A DNA stretch of 64,000 nt from positions 62,001 to 126,000 of the forward strand of contig JAJNNY010000030.1 in assembly GCA_022453515.1 (NCBI GenBank), written 5' to 3'. Shown in pieces: positions 34,876 through 46,984 of the stretch. A program made the position numbers and the translations under genes. This stretch comes from Astrocystis sublimbata (taxonomy: Eukaryota; Ascomycota; Sordariomycetes; Xylariales; Xylariaceae). The notes under the pieces were generated by a model. The model saw only the letters and a list, made by a program, of their open reading frames with translations. It did no database searches and was not told the origin of the DNA. Positions within the stretch are counted from its first letter, which is position 1, and each line of letters starts with the position of its first letter.

Positions 34876-37092
34876 TTTGTTTGGTTAGAGATACAGGACA
34901 AACACTGCTTTGGTGACAATGGGCGATGAGGTGGTGAGGTAGTGAGGAAGGAGGGCCCAAGATATAAGTTTCATGTCATGATGTTGAGCCCAGATGAGTT
35001 CAAGGTGTGGAGACTTGACTAGAGGCTCAATGCTATATGAGACCCAGGTGATAAGACGAGGCGGACGATATATGAGTATATAGACAAGGCCGAGGTCGCT
35101 TAGGTCGGGGACAGCTAGCCCGGTGTGGACAGACAACGTGGCAGGCAATGTGTAGATAGTATGACAGCGGAGTGGGCTAGCAAGGGGATTCGAGGCCCAA
35201 GACAGGGAAGACGAGGGAAGGCAAGGGCTGATAGAGGTGAGGGAATGAAACGAAGCTGAACTAAGCGCGAGCGCGAGAGCGAGGGGAGCCCCAGGGTGCG
35301 CATATAGAATTATATGAGATGGATTTAGGCGGAGATGGATGGGGTGGATGGATGGGGTGGATGGATGGGGGAGGACCAGCCGGACGGGACAGACGACAGG
35401 CCTCAATAGGAAAGGCCAGGAGGGAACTTACATGATGGGGGGGAACAAGTGCCGGCAGTCGAGCGGTAGAGTTCAAGGTTGCAGGTCTCAGAGCAGAATG
35501 AGACGATCACAGGGTGTCGAGGGTGATACGATCGGGATACATCTGTGGGAAGGGCCGTGTGCGCATGTAATGTAAGAGTATGATGTATGCGCTTCGCAGG
35601 CTGTTGGTCAGGGTTGGTCAGACCAGAGAAAAGCAAGCGACGTGTGTTGACAGGGGCAGCGGACTGAGCCTGAGGACAGTGTGTCGCTGTCGCAGACTGT
35701 GGCAGTCGAGCAGTCTGGGGCACACCAGGAGGAAACAAACCACGTAGCGCAATCGTATGTACTCGTAGGGTGGGGGCTTGGGGGGGAGCTGCCGAGTCAG
35801 AGGTCGGTCGGGATCACCCTGGATCGCAGGATGGATCGTGGACGGACTGGCTAGGCGCAGAAGCGCAGACGATCTCCAATGTCGGGCGGGACCCGCTCTG
35901 CGAAGCCAGCCGCTGCTCGTCTCGGCAATACTCGATAGGTAATGGAGCAGTGCAATGCAGCGCTGGGCACGCACACGCGCACTCAAGTCTCACGCAGCCA
36001 CGCTCGGCACGGGAAGCGCTGGGTGTGTTGCCGCGCTGTACTTGTGCTGGCTGTATCCGTACGTGCTGTGGGTGGAAAGGGAAATCCCGTGGAGCTGCAG
36101 CCGCCGTTTGCGGAGGGGCGCTTTGGGGTCAGATGATGCGCACAGTGAGCGGTGCAGCGACGACTAGCCCTTCGTCAGTCCAGCCTCGTCGTCCGTGAGC
36201 CTGCCTGACACGGGCGGGTCAGGTGAGAGAGCGCACAGGGAGCGCGGTGTGAGAGGGATGGATGGTGCTCGGGGATGCTACTGCAGGTGGTGGGAGGGAC
36301 AGGAGGAGGTAGCAGCGTTGGTGATACTATCTAAGGGTTAGGTTTAGGTATAGGTATACACCTAAGGGAGATGAAGACGGCAGGAGGAAAGCCAGAGGGC
36401 GATCGGCCCGGGAGGGGGAAACCGTAGGTGGCTGTTTCCTGTGGGATTGGGAAGGCGGAGGGTAGTGCGTAGGAAACCGCGCACCTGAACAGGCTATCTC
36501 AACCTGAGGTAGGTAGAGCCTAGGTAGACGAGGTAGAGTAGAGCAGTGACAGACGGAAATGTGTACCTACCCGGTACCTGCGCTTAGCCTACTAGCTGCA
36601 GGTGGAATTAGGTGTGTGTGGTGGTGGTGGTGGGCTGGAGGCTTGGAGCTGACACCACGATGTCCCTGCCCTTGTATTCCTGTTGTTGACTTGTAATCTT
36701 CCAGTATTCAGTATTTCAATTGCGAAGATGCCGGATCGTCGTCACCGCCTGACTGGGCAATCCCTCCGCATCAAAGAGACACGCGGACTGCTCTTTAGAC
36801 GGCTTTGGGGCTTGGGGCTTGTGCTCTTCTGGCTACAAGAGAACAAGGCGATGGTGACCGCCTCAGTTCCGTCGAAAGGTCCAGACTCTCGCCCGTCAAT
36901 CAGCCCACGGCAACGACGTCGCACAACTAGCTGCAACAGGCGTAAAGGAATCCCTTTGTGCGTTGGTAATCAAGTATACAACCCTCTCAGTCGTTGACCA
37001 GTGGCAGTAGGTATTGGCAGAAGCGCAGGAACACACAGTTGGAGTGTCTTGTCTTGGTTCAGATCAGTTCCGTCCTACACTAATAGCAGATG
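34876..37092. other. 2.2 kb upstream region of the arrestin gene
   Basis: GT- and GA-rich on the plus strand, with repeats such as GGATGGATGGGGTGGATGG near 35336-35368. A long minus-strand open frame (34885-35406) ends just before the arrestin ATG but has a Pro/Ser/Leu composition typical of a pyrimidine-rich leader. Likely a long 5' UTR plus promoter; no gene is called. Confidence 0.5.
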
Positions 37093-37587
37093 CTAGTATA
37101 CATAATCTTCTCGGCGCTTCTCTGCCTTGATCAGCTCGCGCATCTCCCTCATCTCTCTCTCTGTCGCTCGCGGTGACGAGGCATGAACGATGACGCGACC
37201 GTCGCCAGGATCCAAATTGGCGAAACAAGCGAGCAGAAAAAAACCCAACCCAAGCGGGCGAGGGGCGCTGACAGAGAGCGAGCCAGACAGGGCCAGAGCC
37301 AGCGCAACACCAATAGACAGCGACAGACCAACCAATTGACCACTGGCATTCAGCATGAGGGAACGGCTCCGCGGCACTGAGATAGCTATGATGTATGGCG
37401 TGCCGCACCCCCGTTGCTTTGGCGCCTCTTCATAGGCTGCGCAGACTCTTTCTGCACGCCGGGCCCACGCTCCAGCTCCTCCCGCACTGCACGTCTGCAA
37501 ACCTTGGAACAACCCTGTCCGTTTGGAATAGCCGGTCATGGCGCCTCCTTGCATTTTACTGAGTACTTCTCCCATGCCACTCGCCAT
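37093..37587 (-). CDS. Hypothetical membrane protein (tentative)
   Basis: An ATG-initiated, intronless frame of 164 residues. It opens MASGMGEVLSKMQGGAMTGY, has a hydrophobic segment around residues 90-135 (LVGLSLSIGVALALALSGSL, then LGLGFFLLACFANL) and ends in a charged helix (EREMREMRELIKAEKRRED). The polar ends and one or two central helices look protein-like, but I recognise no family and neighbouring genes give no clue. The middle could instead be an unspliced intron joining the two plausible terminal exons. Upstream, 37600-38080 shows no convincing extra exon. Confidence 0.38.
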   Translation of the reverse strand: MASGMGEVLSKMQGGAMTGYSKRTGLFQGLQTCSAGGAGAWARRAERVCAAYEEAPKQRGCGTPYIIAISVPRSRSLMLNASGQLVGLSLSIGVALALALSGSLSVSAPRPLGLGFFLLACFANLDPGDGRVIVHASSPRATEREMREMRELIKAEKRREDYVY

Positions 37588-40500
37588 CTTCCCTTTGGAC
37601 ACAACAGGTAAGAGTAGGTCGAACTTTGCTGCTCTTGGAGATAGAGATCAAGCAATTCCACTTCCCCGGAACGAATCAATTGATGATAGCGCCTCCGTGT
37701 CATTTACCCAAAACAGCTGGCGCATCCCCGAACTAGCGACGGCCGTCCGGCTATTGACGCGTGTACAGGCAGGTACTTACTTAGACATAAGGTGGTGGTG
37801 GTGGTGGTTGGTATGCGTAGGTGACCGGGGTGTCTCACCAGGTTGTCGGGTTACCGGCCGCTGCGCGCTGCCAGACGAGTCCTGCAGCGAGCACCCGGAC
37901 ATGGCCAGAAACCGTCTCTTTCTCCAGTTTATGCCCGGGCCATCGCCGAAACCTCATCACTGGCCACCTAGGCCCCTAGGCAGTCCTCCTGATCGTTGTC
38001 CGCCGCTACATCGGACCGCAAACTGTGCCCAAACCGTACCCAAGCTGCGATGGAGCTTGTCTGCTTGTTGTTCTAAGAGACCCTGAAATGCACGAAGATA
38101 CGCCGAATTTGTGGGTGAGTGGACTAAGTGGACTAGACGTCGACGGTGGTTGCTCATTCGCTCCCGCTGTCCATTTGTACGGAGAACTATGAGATCACTC
38201 GTGCCGCTCACATCACGAGCCATATATCAAATCTGGGGTTCACATGGGGGAGCACACAGCGCACCGTAAGACAGACATGATAGACAAGACACCTCGACAG
38301 CGTTATGCAGTTGGCTCTGGTTTCGTTTCACATCGTAGCAGTCGGTCCATTGTTGCCTGCATCGTGAGGTGTTTGTTATGGTTATGAGTCTCCGATTGCT
38401 CCATCCGGTTATGCGAATACCGGGTACGTGATATCATACAGGTCAATCACTTGTCAATCATGTGTGCTGGACATTGCGTGGACGAGAGATGGCGGTCAAT
38501 ATGTACTTTCATACCTACACGAGAATATTGGTCCAAGGTACCGTACTAAGTTAGCAGGCCGACCCGAGGCGTTCGTGGGTTAGCTAATTCGCGGAATTTC
38601 CAATAGGGCAACGCACGTCTGGTGATCTGAATGATTAATGATTTGAATATCTGACCCCATACACCAGGTTCATGCTGTCCCCCACCTAGCGGAGATACAT
38701 GTACTTCAGGGAGTTGGTCGGTCTACATTGTACAGTACAGTAGCATGTGCAGATCACCACATCTCATCTCCAGGTTTAGGCAGGATCTATGCGCAGGTAT
38801 GTCTCAGATTTGATGCACCGCTTCAATTAACTGCATTATCATCTTGCTAGTCCAGTCGCACTTACGTTGTTAACGCATAGTCTCGCAAGAACTGACATGA
38901 ACAGAAACATGCAATGCTAGAGAATATCCACATACGATGGACCCTGCTGCCTTAAGCGCCCGCGAGGAAAGGGTTTATCATGGGTGGGACCCTCCTTAGC
39001 TCATACATTGACTTGTCTTTTCCTCTTACCGTTGTTGGATCGCCGTGATCGCCTCGGACATCATGCCTGCTTGCCATCGCATTGATGGGCGGTTCCTGGG
39101 CGTTGAGGGCGTTGAGGGCGTTGATTATTGATCAATTAACTAACAAACTCAGCAATCCCCACGTTAGCAAATCATGTCTATAGCGATTTTCGGCCTTGAT
39201 GGGAAGAAAGAGGCACTTGTTTATTCATCAGCCAATCAAACTTTTTTCTTTCTGTTCACGATTGCCAATCCGGCGGAAAGTACGCCCTGTCGAGCCGGTG
39301 TTTCTTGTCGATCCGGCTCGGATATCTGTCAGCAAACCCTGCGTATAACCCAGACCGAACCCAGAGTGCTAGCTTAGCGAGGATTTTAGCGGGTGGGAAT
39401 CTTTCGTCGAATTCGCTGTTACATAGAACTTAGCACAGGGTGCCAATTCAAAGCTAAGAGGTAAGTAGCATCACATGTAAGATTTTAGAGCCACAATCCC
39501 TCTTTCATTTGCCCAAACAAAAAAAGGAATTTTGGCAGAGCCTGACACGCCCTGAACAGCAACCCAACAGCTTGGTTATTCCCGTTAGCTTCAGCATGTT
39601 CAGGGTTAATCCAACATCATCTTCAACCCAACTGTGGATGACGTACATACAGGGCTGGCGCTGCCAACTCGCCGCCAACTGCAGTACGAGTAGGTAGCAA
39701 CAACAAAAACCATTGAACCCTGTAACCATGCTTAGCGGCTGTTGACAGTGCTGTTTGTTGTTGTTGTTTCCTTGGAAACTCTTTCTACATAATTGCTTTA
39801 TTTTCTTTTTCCTTTGATCTGATTGCATTGGCATTGAGAAATACGACACCTGATGCGTTGGGCGTCATTGTTTGTTGTTGATAATGCCTGCCGCCTTGAA
39901 ATTCAGAGATTGTACACACGTACTTCATTCATGCTAATGGCAGCTGGCATGGACCCAGGCCCGGGTATCATCAGCCAGCTCAGGTAGCCAATGCTCGACT
40001 ATCGTTATTGGCGAAATCCTACCAACTGATAACCCAATTGCCCAACAAGGGCGCGTCTCTGCATGGTACGGATCTGGCTCGGCGTCTGGGTTCCAGACCG
40101 TTAGTGTTACCAAAATAGAGCCTCCCGCCCATGCCGCCCAGCCCTGGGCGAGCGATTCTGGCTCTCCCGTGGTGTGGTCGTCGCAAGATCTCGAGCTTGG
40201 GAGCCAGGGACACGCCGGCAGGCAACGACAAGAGAGTGAGAGAAAGAACCAGACCTGAATCCTCCCTCGGGCTTGCGCGCGAAGGAACGAAGCCACGAAG
40301 CCACGAGAGCGCGAGATTGGGGCTTCCCAAGACTCCAGACCCTCTAACCCTACCCACCCACCCACCCACCTACCTAACTTGCTGGCCAATGTGGGGGTTG
40401 GCGGATTTACCTGGCGCCGAAGACGGAAGATGGCGGCGACGCATACCCTATAGTTTCTCGCGGCAAATGACGGACGTCGGCGTCCCTTCGCGATAACTTT

Positions 40501-41064
40501 TTGAGGAACGACTGACTTTGCGGCGGCTAACTAACTGGCCCAAACTTGGCCCTCGTTTCTCACGATGGGTTCTTTTCTGTTGCAACTTGTCCTAGACAAA
40601 TTCTGAAGCGAAAAAAAAAAAAAAAAAACTATAGCACATTATAACCGATATGGGGTAAGCGAATCCTCACCTTTTTACTCACACGCCTGGCCCGCCAAGC
40701 CTACACATGTTAGAAAATTACGCTTTACAGCGATACTGAGCTACGAGCGTCTATACATAGTCGTCCAACTTCCGCTTGCCCACCCGTGAGATTGATAATG
40801 AGATATAATGATAAACTGATGGAGGCTGAATCTGCTCTTTAATCAACTTGCCGTGAACGTAAGTTAATGTCGCGACTCGCAAATGGCCTCCAATACACGG
40901 GGTTCGTGAGCAGGTATTGAGAGTTATCGAGAGCTGGGATGCAATGTTACAATATTATTATCTATCTAAAAGGCAGGCTTTGGCGCCTTAGAAGTGTCCA
41001 AAAAGGTCAACTAAGCTATATATCATATCCCACAGTATCTACAAATACAACAACCTATCCTGAA
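37588..41064. other. 3.5 kb without a supported gene
   Basis: Open frames near 37538-38086, 39505-39849 and 39934-40389 lack motifs or coherent splice structure. A GTGGTG run sits at 37792-37810 and an 18-base poly(A) run near 40611-40628. Confidence 0.45.
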
Positions 41065-42623
41065 CTAATAGTCAAACTTCGGTTGAAATACGATGCCCTG
41101 ACCATGGTTATGGATGGACTTCCGAGTCACACTCAGTTCGTTACACTTAATCCGCTTACACTCGATGTAAGGCGGCGGGATATCGAGGTGATTAACTCCC
41201 CAGACTATTACGCGAAAAAGATGTACCGGATCGGCATATTGCGGCTGCAGTGTGATTTCCACATTCTCCGGTTTGCCCTTCTGCCCCTTCCGAAAGCAGT
41301 TCAGGGTGAAAGAGAATTCCTCCACCGCCCGATCATTCATCAACTTCCGAAGCAAGAGCAATCCGGGCCACACCACGATGCTCAACGCCTCCACGCCGTA
41401 GATCATGGCCCCCGTGTGGACCTTTCGGCGGATGGGCGCCTCGATGCCCTTCGGCGACGCTCGGAAGTTCCGGTCTTGCGAGCTCGTGCCGGAGCCGACT
41501 TGGATATCGCCGGATTCGCGGAACCAGTCGGGAGAGCCGGCCAGTAGCCCCCACTCCCAAGTCCCCCAGCCCTTCGGGTCAATGCCGCATCTTTTCCCGG
41601 CGTCGATGGTGGGCATCTCCCATGCGAAAATAGACTCGTCCATGGATGGGCTGGTGAGTATGATCTCTTGCAGACGGCGGAATGCGCGCGGACCGCGCTC
41701 GCCGTAGACGAAGGGCATGCTGATGTTGAAGAGGCCGATCATGCAGTATGCTCTGTCCTCTTCATAAGTGGTCTATTAAGGGACCCCGGAGTCAGTCATC
41801 ACCTCCTTGGGAAATATTCTGTCCCGCAAGACATGCCTCTGAAATACGCTCCCTCTGCCTGCTGTAGGAAGCTATGGTTCCCCGCACATGCATCGAGAGT
41901 AACAAAATTGCCTAATCAAGGAAAGAAAGAATAGCACCGGCAGCTTACCTCTCGTCTGGAAAGCCAGCTCATTTTCACGGCGATGCACTAGATAGAACAT
42001 CTAATGTCAGTCGGAAACATCTCACTCAATCTTACTCAGGGTCCACTTACAGCCTCATTAAGCTTCTTTTCGCCAGTGTGATATTCGGCATCGATGCCCG
42101 AGACCTCCGCAACAGCATCGGCCAGTTCCTTCTTCTTCCCCAGGGGCTTCCAATTCCTATCGAAGAACTCCAAGTTCTGCGGTGCCAGCAGCTCCTGGAG
42201 CGTCCATCCTCTGGTGAACCAGTTGGACGTGGGTCGAGAGTCTTCTATGCTACTGAAGACCCCTAGTGGACTGCCCTTTTCGACGTCGCTCAAATACGCG
42301 ATGCACAGACCTGCCTGACGGTACCAGGCGAACATGGAGTTGATGGCTTCGGAGTATTCTTGCGTGTTGCCCTTGTCGATGCAGCACGTGTCTACCCACA
42401 GCCATTCGTATTTATTTTCTTTAGCGACGGCACAAGCCCGTCGGATCTTGTCGAGACCGTTCTTGCGGGCGGCATCGATTTGGTCAAGGCTGGTGCAGTT
42501 CTTAAGGTCTTCAAAGCTGACCTCTTCCGAGTTGTCTCGGAGCCAGCGATGGGACAGGATGGCATACGATCCGCCTTGTTTGCCATTATGTAGCTTCAGG
42601 GTTGTTGTGTCGAGGAAGCGCAT
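41065..42623 (-). CDS. HET-domain (heterokaryon incompatibility) protein
   Basis: Three exons (42623-42051, 41987-41949, 41772-41065) give 439 residues; the middle exon is only 39 bases, coding CIAVKMSWLSRRE in phase 0. The HET signature is complete: YAILSHRW at the start, YEWLWVDTCCIDK near residue 74 and the GWTLQELLAP block. After the short exon comes TTYEEDRAYCMIGLFNISMPFVYGE, the classic end of the HET domain. The C-terminal 190 residues are not a NACHT, WD or ankyrin module and match nothing I recognise. HET proteins trigger cell death or growth arrest when partners from genetically different strains meet after hyphal fusion. The last intron is long (176 bases). Whether this copy is active in incompatibility is unknown. 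Confidence 0.9.
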
Positions 42624-44483
42624 GTTGAAAGGAGGTAATTAGCAGAATTGTAATCAGTCAGTTGTCCGAGAACGAGCAGCTTGGCGAAACAGGACGCCAG
42701 ATCCAACCCCTTCGCAGCATTTTATAGAATTCCTCGTCATGTAGTTATCGGCGCATCACCCAGAGAGTAGAAATTGGGCCCCCAAAAATCTAATTGCGAC
42801 GGTGTCACAAGCAAAATTCACTCATGTATGCCCCTTTTGTTGGATCCATACTTAGTACATGATCTTACATCACCCATTCAACGCCCATGATAGTCCTGTA
42901 ATGTGAACAGGTGTTGTGGAGATGCAGCAGCCACCAAATGGAAGTGTAATTGGATGTAAGCGCCACATCATCAAATCCCATGCGCCATTTGAGTTTCCCT
43001 ATAGAATACAGCAATTCTTTGCGAAGAACGAGTAAGGCTTCGCGTTTTAAAAAAAAATCTGGATCCCTGCAGTGGAAATAGCAGTACTATGACTCTGCAG
43101 TTGGATTCTGTTCTGTACAGCCGGCCTGTTTCACTGCAGGTGCAGTTGCATCGCTTGACGCCCGAAGTTGCATCGTCAGGCAGGCTGTGGTGCTATTGAG
43201 GTGCAACTCATAACGCAGAGGTCTTTAATAGCAGTCCGCCCCGCCCCGCTGCCTTGAATTCGGAGCCGAGGAGTACGGCTGAGGGTAGTAATGATGGTAC
43301 TTCAAGCGGTCGAGAGCGGGAATACCGAGGTTTCATTCGACACTTCAAAGCTGCTTGCATCGGTGAGAATCTAGAAAGGAAATTAAATCCCATAGACGCG
43401 CGTAAGCGACTGACCACTGTAACGTCCCAATATTACACGTGCAGCCGAAGATAGGTCAAAATTTCAGCCGCAGGATGTGTGCATTCGGCGCTAGGTTTCC
43501 AATCAACGTATATGTTACCTTACTTATTGAAGAAGAGTGTATGTACAAATGGGTGGAATGTTACGAATTTTCCACGTATGTGAAGATATCGAACTTGGAA
43601 GTCAACACCTAATAATAGAAGAGACTCAAATCTTGCCCCCACACCACAAAAACTCAACGTCCATAAGTCGCCTGCATATACCGAAAAGGCCGCGCGTTTC
43701 AAGGACCATGGGTGGCTAATGTCATCACTTCATATTGGACCCTATATCATATCCGGAATGCGAGTTTCCCCTTCTCGGATGGTGCTCGTAGTCCAACCTC
43801 GTCAGTCTCCCTTTCTAGCAACGTGACAACCATAGGTGTTGAGGCGGCTACCGACAATTGAGTGTAGACAGTGGACGCATGGGCTATCGCCATGTCGCTG
43901 AAAGCAGCTATGTGTTAATGAGTGCCATCTCAGACCACATCAGTTAACATCTCGAGCAGACGGAATACAGGCAAAATGCATCCCAATCATGCACCTCGCA
44001 TTTCCAGAAAAGCTATAGTATCCTAACAGGAAATCTCTCTTTCCCTCTTCAGCCGGAATATATCCGACGGGGATAAGAAGTATCGTGTACATCCGCGGCG
44101 TGGATGCCCCTCGCACATGAGAAAACCCTAGAGCTCATGCCCACGTGCTCAGTGCTATCGTTATTGTCAATTCGTGAAGAGCTGTCTCCTTTCAGATGTC
44201 AGAGGTCAGTCATATCGTCCATTCGCGAACCGCATATACGTATGGCCAAAAAGCATTAAGTAATCTAGAGGCGCAAGGCGGTACGGCATCAAGCACGACG
44301 GTGGCCCATTGCTGAGTGGACTGGTTGATAACCATGAATGAGAGAGACCACTAGTGTGCTCAGGCTTTACATCGTGATGGGATGAGAGGCAGGGGAAGTA
44401 AATGTGTCTGTGAATTTCTCAAAGGGTCATGGGCGAGCTGGTTCAGAGAGGCATTCATGTTGATCGGTGTTGGCCAGGGTGTG
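42624..44483. other. 1.9 kb intergenic region
   Basis: Promoter of the HET gene and 3' flank of the next gene. No supported coding region; an A-rich run occurs near 43050. Confidence 0.5.
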
Positions 44484-45795
44484 TCACGTCGTGTCCGTGA
44501 TTCCGAGAAGCTCCTCTTTCGCACTAGGCGCGAGAGGTTTCGGAGCGGCTACACATTGGTCCTTGTAGAATTGCTGCTCGACAAGGCTGACGTGAATGTT
44601 TTGTTTCTCGGCATAACGATACAAAGACTTGGCCAGCGTGAGTGGGAGCCGAGGAAACCGTAAGCGATCGCAATCGGAAACGCCAGGCCTTTGAGTTGTG
44701 GGGGTACGAAGGACATCAAGATTCAGCTCCAATCCTACGATTTCGAACTTGAATACATCGTTCTCCCACTCGGCCAGATTGGTGACGAAGACAAGGCAGA
44801 GATCTTTTAGCTGCTGGGCAGGAATCCAGAGTGTGACTTTCTCATCCTCAGTACGGAAGAGCATACCACCGTCGAGGAACTGGAGGGTTCCTATTAGATT
44901 CTTAGGTCAGTTGGGTCACGCAACAAGGGAGCTGGAAGGAGAGACAGCGGTGGATTACCCTTGGTTTCTACTTTTAAATCCGTGTGGGTGACAAATTCCA
45001 GTGTGGCCTCGATCTGAAAGATAGGACATGAAGCTTCGTTTTCGTTCGAAATGTCTATGACAGTCTTGCCAAAGACGGCAAGCCTTTCACTCAGAACATT
45101 TTTGAAGAGGTCGAGAAGCGGAGTGCTTTTATCAATGCCATACGTCCTACTTCCGTAGCGCTGGGCACCATCCTTCGCGTCCACAAAAGAGAAGGTGTAC
45201 ATGTCAGGCCACGGGTCTCGAACCGGGGCGACTCCAGTTCCTTTGATTGGTACGATCAAGAATTCATACGCTGTTTCCCAGTCCCAGGCATAGCGGTACC
45301 GCGAGATGATTATAGTTTCTGGTAATCCACATACGTGTTAGAGCCTCCGAAGCCGAACCAGTTGAAGCGATCATAACACGAACCAATAAGCGCAAATGGT
45401 AACAGGTACGTTCTGTCCCAGTAGTTAACTGGTCCGTGTATGCGGCCGTAGATGCGGCCGTGCAGGCGGATGCAGTCGCCTTGTGCAGATCTGACTGACG
45501 GAGCCTCAACCTCTAAGCAAAACCCATCGCCATCAACGGTCGATATTGAATTTATTCCGAGGAGAACATGAGGGGAAATGCTTGTGTCACCTGCAGTGGG
45601 TGGAATGCTGCGATCCGGAGAGCTGTTTTGCCTCGGCTGTTTCTGCATGCGATTGTCGCTGCCATCTTTTACAGCGTCGTTGGCATCTGCATGCTTCCTC
45701 TTCGCCCTAGTTGAGTCTCCCGGCTTGGTTTGAGGGGGTGCCGAGGATGCACTAGCACTTGATTTGGAGGATTGCGGCTTCTTCGCTGGCGGCAT
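44484..45795 (-). CDS. Unrecognised three-exon protein
   Basis: Exons 45795-45384, 45318-44959 and 44890-44484 join in phase to 392 residues. The first intron is supported by a GTTCGT donor, a CTAAC branch site and a TTACCAG acceptor, and the second by a TAATAG acceptor. Residues 1-70 are Ser/Lys/Pro-rich with a basic stretch (RAKRKHAD) that could be a nuclear signal. The rest is globular, with aromatic-rich strands (YLLPFALIETIIISRYRYAWDW is split by intron 1) and segments such as FKFEIVGLELNLDV. No enzyme motif, signal peptide or membrane helix is visible, and I do not recognise the family. It sits 1.9 kb upstream of the HET gene on the same strand; a functional link is speculation. Confidence 0.72.
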
Positions 45796-46984
45796 GGCGA
45801 TCTAAAGATTGAGATGGCAATCTCGATGGTGGATTAATGGAGTGATTGTTGAAGGTGTCTGTTCAGATCGCGGCCCGGCTTGTTTTGATACAGTCGAGTT
45901 GTCGACTAGTTTGGCAATAATAGTGTTTCAGGTCACCACGCTACACAAGGCGGCTGTTATATCTCAAATGCCATATCTTAGACGTCATGCCTTCTTTTTC
46001 GATGTTGGAGCTCATCCCTCTCGTGATACTCCTGGATAGATCGCGTTCATGAATGCCCCTTCGGAAGCAATTTCCTTAGGCGCTAGACAAGGGTAATGCA
46101 CCAATCAGTTGCGGGATAGGGTTGAGAAAGCTTAGACCTTCTCCGTTTCCTATTGCTCTGTCATTCTATTCCCTTACTTGAGGTGAAGTTTAACTCAGGG
46201 CTCGTCCACTGGCAGTGCCTAGTCGGCCAATAGCAGAATTCAAATGATACTCATTTTATAAGACCTTTTCGAAAGCAGTCTGTATGTATTACGTTCGTGA
46301 TAACGGGGTTTACTAGAATGCCGATCATAGGCTTAAGCATTAAATAATTCATTCATCTTTCACACTGCATGCCGAAGTGTTCGGTGTTGTCCGTAGGTAG
46401 GAAGAGGAGAGAAGAGCCTCAAACGAGCTGATATATTTTTTGGTATCCTTATCTCTCATGTCATCTCAAGACAATCTAGCTTATTTCCCAGCAGCCCGTG
46501 AAGACACAACAACAATCCCTTGTAAAATCAAAGCAAACCATTAACCCTGGGGACCGTTCTGCCCTGTGTGTGTCTGTTCCTGGAGGACCCTTTAGAAAAA
46601 CCAGCCGGGGGAAAACTACTAGTACTAGACATAGTAGTAAATTATACACGTTACACACATTATATGAAAACCCATCCGAGTGCCAGCAAGTAAGCCAGCA
46701 AGACAAACCGACAAACAATAACAAATCCCTCCGTTTGATCTTTCCCTGACGCCATGTTTTTGGTTGTTGGTGAGAAAAAGAAAAGAATACATCCGACAGG
46801 AAGAATCGCTCGTGGGTGGTGTGTGTGCAAGCGGGCGGTCGTTTGAGTGTTTCTGAAAATATCATGCAGTAGGGACTCATCGCTGGTTGCCTCCATAGCG
46901 GTTGAGTATCTGTTGAACAATGCGAGATCGGAAGTTGACCAACTGTCTTCTCCATCGCAAGTTGGCCATGTGCAGTCCATCTTC
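45796..46984. other. Intergenic, 1.2 kb
   Basis: Promoter of the preceding unknown gene and probable 3' UTR of the FAR1-type gene. A minus-strand open frame at 46476-46955 is rich in Cys, Phe and Leu and is not credible. Confidence 0.5.

Noticed and set aside
34885..35406. 173-residue open frame on the minus strand just upstream of the arrestin start
   Set aside because: Pro/Ser/Leu/His-rich translation of a pyrimidine-rich leader; no domain and no splice link into the arrestin frame.
39505..40389. Two minus-strand frames in a long intergenic region
   Set aside because: Unnatural composition (runs of Cys, Trp and Gly), no motif, no conserved splice signals.
46476..46955. 159-residue minus-strand frame
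   Set aside because: Cys/Phe/Leu-rich and located where the 3' UTR of the FAR1-type gene is expected.
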